A stretch of DNA of 64,000 bases. Source: Leifsonia sp. Root112D2 (GTDB lineage Bacteria > Actinomycetota > Actinomycetes > Actinomycetales > Microbacteriaceae). The translations under genes and the position numbers were made by a program. Positions 32,532 through 40,847 of the stretch are shown piece after piece. The stretch is taken from assembly GCF_001424905.1 (NCBI RefSeq), contig NZ_LMCU01000001.1, forward strand, positions 1,047,480 to 1,111,479. Direction: 5' to 3'. The first letter of the stretch is position 1. Each line of letters opens with the position of its first letter. The notes under the pieces were generated by a model. It was not told the DNA's origin and did no database searches. It saw only the letters and a program-made list of their open reading frames with translations.

Positions 32532-33751
32532 ACCGGGGCCGGCGTCGGCATTCGCGCGTCGCAGGCGCGGGGCAACAGCGAGGCGTAGACGGCGAGCGTC
32601 TCGTCGGTGGAGCGTGACCAACTTCGCGTCTCGGCGTAGCGGCGGGCGCTGGAGGAGAGCCGGGTGAGTCGCGGGGCATCCGTCAGAAGGGCGGCGAGTT
32701 GAGCGGCCCAGTCACGCGGGTTGCGGGAGTCGAGAAGAATGCCGCTGTCGGCGGTGACGGCCTCGCTCAGTCCTCCCGTCGGCGTGGCCAGAACGGGGAT
32801 GCCGCTCGCCGCAGCCTCGAGCGCGACGAGCCCGTACGTCTCCGAGTGCGAGGGGATGAGCGCGGCCGAGGCGTGCGAGAGCAGCTCGGCGAGGGCGTCG
32901 CGTGACTGCGGGCCGATGAAATGCACTCGTTCTGCGACGTCGAGTTCGACGGCCAGCGCCCTGAGCTCATCCAGGGTGTGATCGGCGCCGTCGGTCGGAC
33001 CGCCCGCGATCAGCAGATCGGGCCGGATGCCTGCGTCGATTTCGGCGATGGTGCGGATGGCGAGATCGAGACCCTTGAGCGGTTCGATTCGTGCCGCGGC
33101 CACGACGTAGCGGCGCGGCCGGGTGGTGGGTTCTGCGGGATGGAAGAGGGAGGCATCCACCCCGGGCAGCACGACGTGCACGCGTTCGATCGGCGCGCCG
33201 AGCCGCTCGAGAATGGTGCGTTGTTCGGCGTGGCTCACGGCAACTATCGCATCCGAATTCTGGGCCAGCCAGGCCTCACCGGGCATGCGGCCCGGGCTCT
33301 CCGCACGCTCACCGTGCGACAGGTCGGTCGAGGTGTGCGCGGCGATGCTGTGGAAGCTTTGGATGTGCGGCACGCCGCGGTTGCGGGCGAACGGCAGCGC
33401 GGCCATGCCCGACAGCCAGTGCTGCGAATGCACGAGGTCGACGTGGCCGAGAGCGTCGAGCCCGGCCTGGAATTCGTCGACGAAGCCCTCGTGGTCGGCC
33501 TTCGGGCGGGGTTCGGGCGGGCCGGCGTCGATGTAACGCAGCGTCAGCCCGGGGGCGAGGTGCTCGGTGATCGGCTGGTCGCGGTCGTAACGGCGGGTCA
33601 CCACCTCGACCCGGTGGCCGGCCGCCGCCATCCGCTCTGCCGTAGCGCGGATCAGCACGTTCATGCCGCCGACATCGCCCGAGCCGGGGGCGGCGTATGG
33701 CGAGGTGTGCAGAGCGATGACCGCGACAGAGAGTGGGGGCGTTGCGGGCAT
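32528..33751 (-). CDS. mshA: Glycosyltransferase MshA (D-inositol-3-phosphate glycosyltransferase)
   Basis: 407 residues, GT-B fold, family 4. The N-terminal motif ALHTSPYAAPGSGDVGGMNV is diagnostic for MshA-type enzymes, with QSFHSIAAHTS and the C-terminal HSETYGLVALEAAASGIPV donor site. It makes the first mycothiol intermediate from UDP-GlcNAc and inositol 3-phosphate. It overlaps the PIG-L gene, and a small gene ends 9 nt before it. Confidence 0.88.
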   Translation of the reverse strand: MPATPPLSVAVIALHTSPYAAPGSGDVGGMNVLIRATAERMAAAGHRVEVVTRRYDRDQPITEHLAPGLTLRYIDAGPPEPRPKADHEGFVDEFQAGLDALGHVDLVHSQHWLSGMAALPFARNRGVPHIQSFHSIAAHTSTDLSHGERAESPGRMPGEAWLAQNSDAIVAVSHAEQRTILERLGAPIERVHVVLPGVDASLFHPAEPTTRPRRYVVAAARIEPLKGLDLAIRTIAEIDAGIRPDLLIAGGPTDGADHTLDELRALAVELDVAERVHFIGPQSRDALAELLSHASAALIPSHSETYGLVALEAAASGIPVLATPTGGLSEAVTADSGILLDSRNPRDWAAQLAALLTDAPRLTRLSSSARRYAETRSWSRSTDETLAVYASLLPRACDARMPTPAPV

Positions 33752-33760
33752 GTGGCCAGT

Positions 33761-33943
33761 TTAGGTCGTGCGCCGGGTGCCCGATTCGGACAGCGAGAGT
33801 TCGGCGATGAGGCAGACGTCGTCCGGCTCACCGACCGGCGGATGCGCCCAGAGCTGCACTCTGCTGAGCCGCAGACCGGCGGCCGCCGCGAACCGATCCA
33901 GCGCATCCGGCAAGCGGGCGGCAATCTCGTCAGGCGACTCCAT
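33761..33943 (-). CDS. Hypothetical small protein, 60 aa
   Basis: The frame from ATG 33943 (MESPDEIAARLPDALDRFAA) ends 9 nt before mshA, on the same strand. GGAGG lies just two bases before the ATG, which is close but usable. The composition is soluble, helical, then a beta-like LSRVQLWAHP stretch. No family is recognised. Operon placement is the main support. Confidence 0.55.
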   Translation of the reverse strand: MESPDEIAARLPDALDRFAAAAGLRLSRVQLWAHPPVGEPDDVCLIAELSLSESGTRRTT

Positions 33944-34056
33944 GCCTCCAGATTAGCGAGCAGGCGAGGCGCCGAATGGCGCCGGGGCGAGGCATCCGGT
34001 AGGCTATGCAGGTTGTCTGGGTACTCCTGTACCCGCACAGAATGCATAACCCTCCT

Positions 34057-34075
34057 GTTACAGACCGTCTGTAAC
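34057..34075 (+). promoter_or_regulatory. rpsF: Dyad in the rpsF leader, candidate S6:S18 control element
   Basis: GTTACAGACCGTCTGTAAC is a perfect 9-bp dyad around one base. As RNA it can form a 7-bp stem with the loop ACCGU. The known S6:S18 leader element presents a CCG trinucleotide, and the rpsR product is encoded in the same operon. A strong AAAGGAGGT site follows at 34087-34095. The assignment is inference. Confidence 0.45.
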
Positions 34076-34104
34076 CGTTTGAGTCCAAAGGAGGTGGGTT
34101 AGTC

Positions 34105-34653
34105 ATGCATCAGTACGAGTTGATGGTCATCCTCGATCCTGAGATCGATGAGCGCACCGTAGCTCCCAGCCTTGACAAGTTCCTCAATGTCGTTCGTAAC
34201 GACGGTGGAACTATCGACAAGGTCGACATCTGGGGTCGCCGCCGTCTCGCATACGAGATCAACAAGAAGTCCGAGGGCATCTACGCCGTCGTCGACTTTA
34301 CCGCCAACGCGGATGCGACGGTCGAGCTCGACCGCCAGCTGAAGCTTTCCGAGGCCGTCATGCGCACCAAGGTGCTGCGTGCCGAAGAGGCCATCGCCCA
34401 GGTTGCCACCGCCGCGAAGCTTGCCGAGGAGAAGGCGGCCCGCAAGGCTGCTGCCCCGACCAAGTCGTCCGCCGCGAGCTCGACCTCGTCGGCGTCGTCC
34501 GCTTCTGTCGCCGCCGCGCCCGCGAAGGCCGCCGCCCCGAAGGCTGCGCCCGCCAAGGCTGCTGCCGACAAGGACGAGGCCCCCGCCAAGGCTGCCGCTC
34601 CTGCCAAGACCCCCGCACCGGCGAAGGCCGACGTGGCGTCGAAGGACGCCTAG
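34105..34653 (+). CDS. rpsF: 30S ribosomal protein S6 with Ala/Lys/Pro-rich tail
   Basis: 182 residues. Residues 1-95 are a normal bS6 fold (MHQYELMVILDPEIDERTV, WGRRRLAYEINKKSEG). The usual protein ends near there; this one continues with a helical stretch rich in Ala/Glu/Lys and then about 70 residues of AAPAK- and SSASS-type low complexity. No stop or frame change separates the two. bS6 pairs with bS18 on the 30S platform. It is the first gene of rpsF-ssb-rpsR-rplI. Confidence 0.95.
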   Translation: MHQYELMVILDPEIDERTVAPSLDKFLNVVRNDGGTIDKVDIWGRRRLAYEINKKSEGIYAVVDFTANADATVELDRQLKLSEAVMRTKVLRAEEAIAQVATAAKLAEEKAARKAAAPTKSSAASSTSSASSASVAAAPAKAAAPKAAPAKAAADKDEAPAKAAAPAKTPAPAKADVASKDA

Positions 34654-34658
34654 AACTC

Positions 34659-35165
34659 ATGGCCGGCGAAACCGTAATCACCGTGGTGGGCAACCTCACC
34701 GCAGATCCCGAACTGCGTTACACGCAGAGCGGGCTGGCGGTTGCCAACTTCACCATCGCATCCACGCCGCGCAGTTTCGATCGTGCGGCGAACGAGTGGA
34801 AAGACGGCGAAGCGCTCTTCCTTCGGGCGAGTGTCTGGCGTGAGTTTGCGGAGCACGTGGCTGGTTCGCTGACGAAGGGCTCCCGCGTCATCGTGACCGG
34901 GCGCCTTAAGCAGCGCAGCTACGAGACGAAGGAGGGCGAGAAGCGCACCTCCATCGAGCTCGAGGTCGACGAGATCGGCCCCTCGCTTCGCTACGCCACC
35001 GCGGCGGTCACGAGGGCGCAGTCGTCCTCGGCACCGCGTGGCTCCTCCTCCGGCTCGGGCGATGAGCCCTGGGCTGCCAGCGCGCCGGCATCCAACTCCT
35101 CCTCCCCCGCGGGTGGAGACGTCTGGAATGCGCCCGGCAGCTTCAACGACGAGACGCCCTTCTAA
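34659..35165 (+). CDS. ssb: Single-stranded DNA-binding protein
   Basis: 168 residues. The OB fold (ETVITVVGNLTADPELRYTQ) is followed by a flexible Ser/Gly/Ala linker and the acidic tip DETPF, a variant of the DDIPF tail that recruits repair and replication proteins. It lies 5 nt after rpsF, the standard arrangement. Confidence 0.97.
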   Translation: MAGETVITVVGNLTADPELRYTQSGLAVANFTIASTPRSFDRAANEWKDGEALFLRASVWREFAEHVAGSLTKGSRVIVTGRLKQRSYETKEGEKRTSIELEVDEIGPSLRYATAAVTRAQSSSAPRGSSSGSGDEPWAASAPASNSSSPAGGDVWNAPGSFNDETPF

Positions 35166-35207
35166 AGCGCTCGCTCACAACACTTCTTATAGAAAGCAAA
35201 GGAAATC

Positions 35208-35471
35208 ATGGCTGGAAAGTCGAGCGGCGATCGCCGCAAGCCAATCCGCAAGGGCAAGGACGGCAAGAACGCCGCCCCCGCGAAGTCCATCCGCGTCGGT
35301 GTCATCGACTACAAGGATGTCGCAACCCTGCGTAAGTTCGTCTCCGAGCGTGGCAAGATCCGCGCTCGCCGCATCACCGGTGTCTCCGTGCAGGAGCAGC
35401 GCCTCATCGCCCGCGCCGTCAAGAATGCGCGCGAGATGGCGCTTTTGCCCTACGCCGGCTCGGGCAGGTAA
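35208..35471 (+). CDS. rpsR: 30S ribosomal protein S18
   Basis: 87 residues with the bS18 signature (DVATLRKFVSERGKIRARRITG) after a basic leader. The Zn-binding cysteines of some S18 copies are absent, so this is the zinc-independent form. Start ATG 35208 has GGAAA upstream. Confidence 0.96.
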   Translation: MAGKSSGDRRKPIRKGKDGKNAAPAKSIRVGVIDYKDVATLRKFVSERGKIRARRITGVSVQEQRLIARAVKNAREMALLPYAGSGR

Positions 35472-35480
35472 GGAACAGAC

Positions 35481-35933
35481 ATGTCGAAAGTTATTCTGAC
35501 GCACGAGGTCACCGGCCTCGGCCAGCCCGGAGACGTCATTGACGTCAAGAACGGCTACGCACGCAACTACCTCATCCCCCAGGGCTTCGCCGTGTCGTGG
35601 AGTCGTGGAGGCGAGAAGCAGGTCGAGCAGATCAAGGCGGCTCGTGTCGCCCGTGAGCACGCCACGATCGAAGAAGCCCAGGACCTCAAGTCCAAGCTCG
35701 AGGCAACCAAGGTGAAGCTAACCGTCAAGGCTGGCGCCGAGGGCCGTCTCTTCGGTTCGGTCAAGACCGGTGACATTGCGGATGCCGTCGCGGCAGCCGG
35801 CATCGGCTCCGTCGACAAGCGCAAGATCGAGCTGAGCGGCGCCATCAAGGCCGTCGGTGAGCACGAGGCGACAGTTCGTCTGCGCGACGACATCACGGCC
35901 ACGATCACCCTTCAGGTGGTCGCTGCCAAGTAG
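35481..35933 (+). CDS. rplI: 50S ribosomal protein L9
   Basis: 150 residues with the N-terminal L9 signature (GDVIDVKNGYARNYLIPQG), a long connecting helix and the C-terminal domain. It lies 9 nt after rpsR and is followed by a strong hairpin. Confidence 0.97.
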   Translation: MSKVILTHEVTGLGQPGDVIDVKNGYARNYLIPQGFAVSWSRGGEKQVEQIKAARVAREHATIEEAQDLKSKLEATKVKLTVKAGAEGRLFGSVKTGDIADAVAAAGIGSVDKRKIELSGAIKAVGEHEATVRLRDDITATITLQVVAAK

Positions 35934-35950
35934 CAGTCTTCTTGCGATGA

Positions 35951-35976
35951 GTGGCGGCGGGGAAACCCGCCGCCAC
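35951..35976 (+). terminator. Terminator hairpin after rplI
   Basis: A perfect 11-bp stem GTGGCGGCGGG / CCCGCCGCCAC closed by a GAAA tetraloop, 17 nt after the rplI stop. There is no clear T run. Confidence 0.8.
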
Positions 35977-36143
35977 ACATCATTTAAGCCGCGGATTTGT
36001 GCTCATTGGCGCGGTCACTATGCACAGGGCGACCCACTGAACGGCAAAGCTTCAACACAGTGTCTAAACATCTTTCTACACACAGGGCTGTGCAAGTGAA
36101 ACCCCTGATCAAGTGCATATTGTGCGAGGAAGATTCTTTTTAT

Positions 36144-36216
36144 TCCACAGCTTTATTCACAGCTTCTGCACACGGCGCACGGCGTTTCGCGCAGTTTGTC
36201 CCCAGCGTTGTCCACA
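36144..36216. promoter_or_regulatory. DnaA-box-like cluster upstream of dnaB
   Basis: Within the 439-bp rplI-dnaB gap there is a perfect TTATTCACA at 36153-36161 and TTGTCCACA at 36208-36216 (one mismatch), with related TTCCACAG nearby. The gap is AT-richer than its surroundings and rich in CACA/TGTG words. Otherwise I see no gene in 35977-36372. Confidence 0.5.
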
Positions 36217-36372
36217 GGGCGGCTTGTGGCCGGGCATGCCTCCTCCATATCGTGGAGCAGCATCATTCGGCGGGTCGAAACTGCGCACTGCATCGGGGCG
36301 CACCGCTATGCCCTGGGCCATATGTCGGTGGTCGCTGAAACAATGCATTAACCGTTCATTGAAGGGGGCCGA

Positions 36373-37746
36373 GTGTCGATCGCTCATTTGGGTTTGGCTG
36401 AGACGCGCACCTCCGGTGAGACTCGTCAGACCGAGCGCACTCCCCCGCACGATCTCCTGGCCGAGCAGAGCGCCCTGGGCGGCATGTTGCTGAGCAAAGA
36501 TGCCGTGGCAGACGTCGTTGAGGTCGTGCGTGGCGGCGACTTCTACATTCCCAAGCACGAGATCATCTTCGATGCGATTCTTGCGCTGTATTCACACGGT
36601 GAGCCCACGGACGTCATCACGGTCACCGACGAGCTCACCAAGGCCGGTGAGCTCTCCAGGGCCGGCGGTGCCGAGTACCTGCACACGCTCACCGGAGTCG
36701 TGCCCACCGCCGCGAACGCCGGCTACTACGCCGCCATCGTTGCCGAGCGGGCGCTGCTGCGCCGGCTGGTCGAGGCAGGCACCCGCATCACGCAGATGGG
36801 CTACGCCGCCGAGGGCGAGGTGCTCGATCTCGTCAACAATGCGCAGGCGGAGATTTACGCGGTCACTGGCTCCACCGACAGCGAAGACTATGTTCCGCTG
36901 ACGGATGCCGTCACCGTCGCCATCGACGAGATCGAGGCGGCCAAGCACAAAGACGGCTCCATGACGGGCGTGCCCACGGGCTTTGCCGAACTCGACGAGT
37001 TGACCAACGGCCTGCACCCCGGGCAGATGGTCATCGTTGCCGCGCGCCCCGCGCTCGGTAAGTCCACGCTCGCGCTGGACTTCGCGCGCGCCGCCGCCAT
37101 CAAGCACGACATGCCCACCATTTTCTTCTCCCTGGAGATGGGGCGCAGCGAAATCGCGATGCGTTTGCTCTCGGCCGAGGCATCCGTGCCCCTGCAGAGC
37201 ATGCGCAAGGGGACCGTCGACAGCCGCGACTGGACCACTATCGCGTCCACCCGCGGGCGCATCAACGATGCTCCGCTCTACATCGACGACAGCCCGAACC
37301 TCACACTGGTGGAGATTCGCGCCAAGTGCCGCCGGCTCAAGCAGCGCATCGGCCTGAAGATGGTCGTGATCGACTATCTGCAGCTCATGACGAGCGGTAA
37401 GCGCGTGGAGAGCAGACAGCAGGAGGTCAGCGAGTTCTCGCGGGCGCTCAAGCTGCTCGCGAAGGAGCTTCAGGTGCCCGTGATCGCGCTGTCGCAGCTG
37501 AACCGTGGCCCTGAGCAGCGTCAGGACAAGCTGCCGGCGCTCAGCGACCTGCGCGAATCCGGCTCGATCGAGCAGGATGCCGACATGGTGATCCTGCTGC
37601 ACCGCGAAAGCGCCTACGAGAAAGACAACCCGCGCGCGGGCGAGGCCGACCTGATCGTCGCCAAGCACCGCAACGGCCCCACCCGCACCATCACGGTGGC
37701 GTTTCAGGGTCACTTCTCGCGCTTCACCGACATGGCGCCGGTGTAG
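36373..37746 (+). CDS. dnaB: Replicative DNA helicase DnaB
   Basis: 457 residues. The N-terminal primase-interacting domain (PPHDLLAEQSALGGML) is followed by the RecA-like helicase with Walker A ARPALGKST, VVIDYLQLM and the C-terminal SDLRESGSIEQDADMV. No intein is present, unlike some actinobacterial dnaB genes. The start GTG at 36373 is preceded by GAAGGGGG. Together with the DUF721/DciA gene near recF it would supply helicase loading at oriC. Confidence 0.96.
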   Translation: MSIAHLGLAETRTSGETRQTERTPPHDLLAEQSALGGMLLSKDAVADVVEVVRGGDFYIPKHEIIFDAILALYSHGEPTDVITVTDELTKAGELSRAGGAEYLHTLTGVVPTAANAGYYAAIVAERALLRRLVEAGTRITQMGYAAEGEVLDLVNNAQAEIYAVTGSTDSEDYVPLTDAVTVAIDEIEAAKHKDGSMTGVPTGFAELDELTNGLHPGQMVIVAARPALGKSTLALDFARAAAIKHDMPTIFFSLEMGRSEIAMRLLSAEASVPLQSMRKGTVDSRDWTTIASTRGRINDAPLYIDDSPNLTLVEIRAKCRRLKQRIGLKMVVIDYLQLMTSGKRVESRQQEVSEFSRALKLLAKELQVPVIALSQLNRGPEQRQDKLPALSDLRESGSIEQDADMVILLHRESAYEKDNPRAGEADLIVAKHRNGPTRTITVAFQGHFSRFTDMAPV

Positions 37747-37756
37747 TCAGCTGCGG

Positions 37757-37969
37757 ATGCTGTGGCAGAACGTGCCGGCGCGCATCCCTACCCATTGGGG
37801 TGTATCGGGCTCGGCGGATTCGTTCAGCGATTCGATTACCGCGTGGCTCGTGTGCCTGGCATTTGCCGTCGGCGCTCTCGTCGCCGCGGGCACGCGTCAC
37901 GAGGTGCGGTCGACCGCCGCAAGAATGACCCCGCCAAGGTCGACTGGCCGCGTGAACTGCGGCCAGTGA
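37757..37969 (+). pseudogene. Remnant of a DUF1648-domain membrane protein
   Basis: Just after dnaB the frame reads VPARIPTHWGVSGSADSFSD followed by a membrane helix (AWLVCLAFAVGALVAAGT), the start pattern of DUF1648 proteins (RIP.HW...G). These normally have several more helices, but here the frame runs into the antisense 3' end of the hydrolase gene and stops after 70 codons. It looks like a gene cut down to its first domain. Confidence 0.45.
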
Positions 37970-38601
37970 CCGGTGGGCAGATCCACGAATTCGACGTCAC
38001 GGATGCGTCCGAGCTCAGCCACATAGGGATGACCGGCGGCGAGCCACTCCGCGAGCTGCGCTGAGGGGAACTCGCAGGCGATGACGGTTGCCGGCACCTC
38101 GTAGCGGCGGTCGTCGCTGAGGTGTTGCTGGTCGGATGTGACGCGGCGCGGTTCGGCGACGGCGCGCGCCCTGAAAGCGGTGCGCAGCTCTTCGGTGAGG
38201 TCGACGAGATCGGGCTCGTCGAAGAACTCCCACGGCGGAAGCGGCACATCCTCACCCTCGGCCGGTAGTTCGTCGTTGATGACGCCGCCCTCGCCGAGTG
38301 GGCCGCTGTCGACATACACGGCGCGCGCGACACGCAACGGTCGCGCATCAACGGCACCATGAATGATGGCGCCGCCGCCGGAGTGGCCGACGAGCACGAC
38401 AGGCCCGTCGATGGCGTCGATCGCGGCGGCGACCGCCTCGATGTGGTCACGCAGACCGATGCCATCGCGTGGCGCATCCGGTGACTGAAGCCCGGGCAGC
38501 GTGAGCGGGTGAACCCGGTGCCCCGCAGCGACGAGGGGTGGGGTCACCTGCGACCACGACGATGCATCCAGCCAGAACCCGGGAACCAGAACGATATCCA
38601 T
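37897..38601 (-). CDS. Alpha/beta hydrolase
   Basis: 234 residues from ATG 38601 (MDIVLVPGFWLDASSW). The nucleophile is in GHSGGGA, the oxyanion region is VPGFWLD, and the base is probably the His in PTGHWPQF near the C-terminus. This is the small EstE/salicylate-esterase-like type. The substrate is unknown. It is flanked by a gene remnant and a membrane protein gene, so it is probably an accessory gene. Confidence 0.85.
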   Translation of the reverse strand: MDIVLVPGFWLDASSWSQVTPPLVAAGHRVHPLTLPGLQSPDAPRDGIGLRDHIEAVAAAIDAIDGPVVLVGHSGGGAIIHGAVDARPLRVARAVYVDSGPLGEGGVINDELPAEGEDVPLPPWEFFDEPDLVDLTEELRTAFRARAVAEPRRVTSDQQHLSDDRRYEVPATVIACEFPSAQLAEWLAAGHPYVAELGRIRDVEFVDLPTGHWPQFTRPVDLGGVILAAVDRTS

Positions 38602-38633
38602 GGCAGCACGATACGACGCACCGCCGACATGCG

Positions 38634-39062
38634 CTACGGGGCGGCCTTGACCCGCGGGCGCCACCTGGCTGCCGCCGTGAAGAGCGTGCCGATGAGCATG
38701 GCCAGGCCGGCGCCGATCGGAAGCGCGGCCGGTTGCATGTGCCAGCTGTAGCGGGAGGCGAAAAGCAGAACGTAGTTCGGGTAGAACAGCGGGTTGGTCG
38801 TGGTGGTGCCGGTGGCATCCATCGTTACGTTCGGACGGGCGAGGGTCGCGCCGGTGTGCAGCGACTGCGAGAGGTACGCGCGGGTCAGGAGGAGCTCCTC
38901 GGCACGCACGGCCTGCGGGTCGGCGGCAACGCCCTTTTGCACCAGGATGTGAATAACGGATGCCTCGGCCCGATGTTGCGCCTCACCGACCAGCAGTGCT
39001 CCTCCGAGCATTGCCAGCAGTGCGCAGCAGGCGGCGATGAGGGCGACGATTCGGCGTGACAT
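38634..39062 (-). CDS. Hypothetical membrane protein, 142 aa
   Basis: From ATG 39062 (MSRRIVALIAACCALLAMLG), with an N-terminal membrane helix, a periplasm-side domain of about 80 residues and a second helix near the C-terminus (ALPIGAGLAMLIGTLFTAAA). It lies 8 nt after the gene at 39071-39634 and is likely cotranscribed. No family is recognised. Confidence 0.75.
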   Translation of the reverse strand: MSRRIVALIAACCALLAMLGGALLVGEAQHRAEASVIHILVQKGVAADPQAVRAEELLLTRAYLSQSLHTGATLARPNVTMDATGTTTTNPLFYPNYVLLFASRYSWHMQPAALPIGAGLAMLIGTLFTAAARWRPRVKAAP

Positions 39063-39070
39063 CTGCGTGC

Positions 39071-39634
39071 TCAGCGTCTGGCCTGGCCGGGGGCGCGTCG
39101 TTTGCGGGGAATCCACCGCCACGCCACAAAGAAGCCGACACCGAGCAGCGTGAGCACGCCGGCGACGGCGAGCAGCGGCCCGAGCGCCCACATCACCTGC
39201 GGGGTGATCAGGTCGGGCTGAGCCGAATTGCTGGTGCCGCCGGTGTAACTCGGGGTGATCTGGCTCACCGCCCATGTGTAGCGGTCGACGCCGAAAGCTA
39301 TCAGCGCAATGCCGATAACAACCAGGCCGATCAGGTACGGGTTGCGCCAGACGGGCGGCGGTGTCGGCGCAGTAACGGGCGGCTCGGGTGCGGTTGTGGC
39401 AGTGGAGGCGGCGGCATCGACGTCGCCGAACGCGTCCTCCGTGTGGTTCGTGGCCGGGCTCGCTGGTGTGAGGGGGGCACCGCGGCGCGCAGTCTCCGGT
39501 GCGTGCGACGGCGCATCCGATTGCTCGGGCTCTGCTGCGGGTGTGGAGCTCTCGACGGCGCCATGCACGCCGGGGTCGTATCCGCGCTGGAACTCGGGAC
39601 GGTACCGCGGATCGAGGCGGTCGTGCTCAGACAT
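39071..39634 (-). CDS. Hypothetical membrane protein with acidic/Pro-rich N-terminus, 187 aa
   Basis: From ATG 39634 (MSEHDRLDPRYRPEFQRGYD). About 95 residues of Ala/Pro/Thr-rich low complexity are followed by two membrane helices (NPYLIGLVVIGIALIAFGV and VMWALGPLLAVAGVLTLLGV). The DPRYRPEFQRGYD start is often seen in actinobacterial membrane proteins of unknown function. It forms a pair with the next gene. Confidence 0.75.
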   Translation of the reverse strand: MSEHDRLDPRYRPEFQRGYDPGVHGAVESSTPAAEPEQSDAPSHAPETARRGAPLTPASPATNHTEDAFGDVDAAASTATTAPEPPVTAPTPPPVWRNPYLIGLVVIGIALIAFGVDRYTWAVSQITPSYTGGTSNSAQPDLITPQVMWALGPLLAVAGVLTLLGVGFFVAWRWIPRKRRAPGQARR

Positions 39635-39782
39635 CCGAGTCTCCTTCCGCGCAGCGAGGCAGCCTGAGGCTGTGCATTCGAGCATAGCCATGGGCCTGAC
39701 GCACGCCACGGGCAGCCGGCTCAATCCCCGGCGACGCGCGGCTAAACTGGGAAGCATCCCCGCTTACGAAAGAGGTCGCCGC

Positions 39783-40421
39783 GTGGCCGCCGCCCCCACT
39801 GCCCACCTGCAGGACCGTTACTGGACGGTTCCGATCGGGCGCGCCCTGGTGGCACTCGTCGCCGCCGTGATCATCACCTTCGCGGCCGACCACTCCCCAC
39901 AGCTCGGTCTGGTGGTCTTCGGAGGGTTCGCGATTCTCAGCGGCATCATCGTGGCCGTCGCCTGCTTTTCGACTCTTCCGGCCGGCGTGCTGCGTACCCT
40001 GTTCACGATTTCGGGCCTCGTCAGCGCGATTCTCGGCATCCTGGCCTTGCTGCTTCAGCTTGGCGGGCTCGGCTGGTTTCTCGTGCTGGTGAGCGCCTGG
40101 GCGGCCCTCACCGGCTTCATCGAACTTTATGCGGGTCTGCGCGCGCGCCGGCGGCATCCGGCGGCACGCGATTGGTTGAGCATGGGTGCGCTGACCGCGA
40201 TTCTCGCGCTCGTCTTCCTCGTCATTCCGCCCGATATCGCACAGCATTTCACCGGGCCCGACGGCGTGGCGCGCAGCCTCACCTCATCCGTGATTCTGGT
40301 CGGCATCTTCGGCGCGTATAGCGCGATCCTGTGCGTGTATCTGGCGATCGGCGGTTTCTCGCTGAAGTGGGGAACGCAGAAACCGGCCGAGGCACAGCAG
40401 AAGGTTGAGGGAACGGCATGA
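39783..40421 (+). CDS. HdeD/DUF308-like membrane protein
   Basis: 212 residues from GTG 39783, with GAAAGAGG just upstream. Six to seven membrane helices are evenly spaced, with short loops such as GFIELYAGLRARRRHPAARD between pairs. That spacing fits the HdeD-like DUF308 family, whose role is poorly known (acid resistance in E. coli HdeD). It overlaps the next gene by ATGA. Confidence 0.75.
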   Translation: MAAAPTAHLQDRYWTVPIGRALVALVAAVIITFAADHSPQLGLVVFGGFAILSGIIVAVACFSTLPAGVLRTLFTISGLVSAILGILALLLQLGGLGWFLVLVSAWAALTGFIELYAGLRARRRHPAARDWLSMGALTAILALVFLVIPPDIAQHFTGPDGVARSLTSSVILVGIFGAYSAILCVYLAIGGFSLKWGTQKPAEAQQKVEGTA

Positions 40422-40822
40422 GTGACGACGACAAGCAGCCGGATGCCGCGGCGGGCGCCCCGGATGCGCCGGAGACCACCGGAGACGGCGCCGTACAGAA
40501 CGACGCCGCGCAGAATGGTGCCGCGCACGAGACTCCGGATGCCGCGCCCGCGGGGGCGTCGCCGCTGCCCGTGCCCGGAGTGAGCTACACGCCCAGTCGC
40601 AAGGATCGGCTGCGGCCCGCCGAACTGATCGGCTTCGCCGCCATTCTCGCCTTCTTCGTGGGGCTCGTCTCGCTGATCGCGACGCGGGAGTTCGTGCTCG
40701 CGGGTGTGGCATTCGGCGTGGTCTTCATTCTTTCGCTCATCGTGCTGGCGATGTTCTCGCTGAGCTTCAAGCCGGGCACCGACGAGGTGCGCGACCTCAG
40801 GGAACAGAACCGCGAGCACTGA
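40418..40822 (+). CDS. Hypothetical two-helix membrane protein, 134 aa
   Basis: An acidic, Ala/Asp-rich N-terminal half (MSDDDKQPDAAAGAPDA) leads to two membrane helices (LIGFAAILAFFVGLVSLIA and FVLAGVAFGVVFILSLIVL). It starts in an ATGA overlap with the HdeD-like gene, so the two are probably coupled. Confidence 0.75.
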   Translation: MSDDDKQPDAAAGAPDAPETTGDGAVQNDAAQNGAAHETPDAAPAGASPLPVPGVSYTPSRKDRLRPAELIGFAAILAFFVGLVSLIATREFVLAGVAFGVVFILSLIVLAMFSLSFKPGTDEVRDLREQNREH

Positions 40823-40847
40823 GGCTCTGCCCTCTAGACTGCCGAGC

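Noticed and set aside
34400..34650. CRISPR-like or tandem DNA repeat in the rpsF tail
   Set aside because: The periodicity comes from Ala/Lys/Pro codons and there are no spacers; it is low-complexity protein sequence.
36373..37746. Possible intein in dnaB
   Set aside because: The protein is of normal length and all helicase motifs are contiguous.
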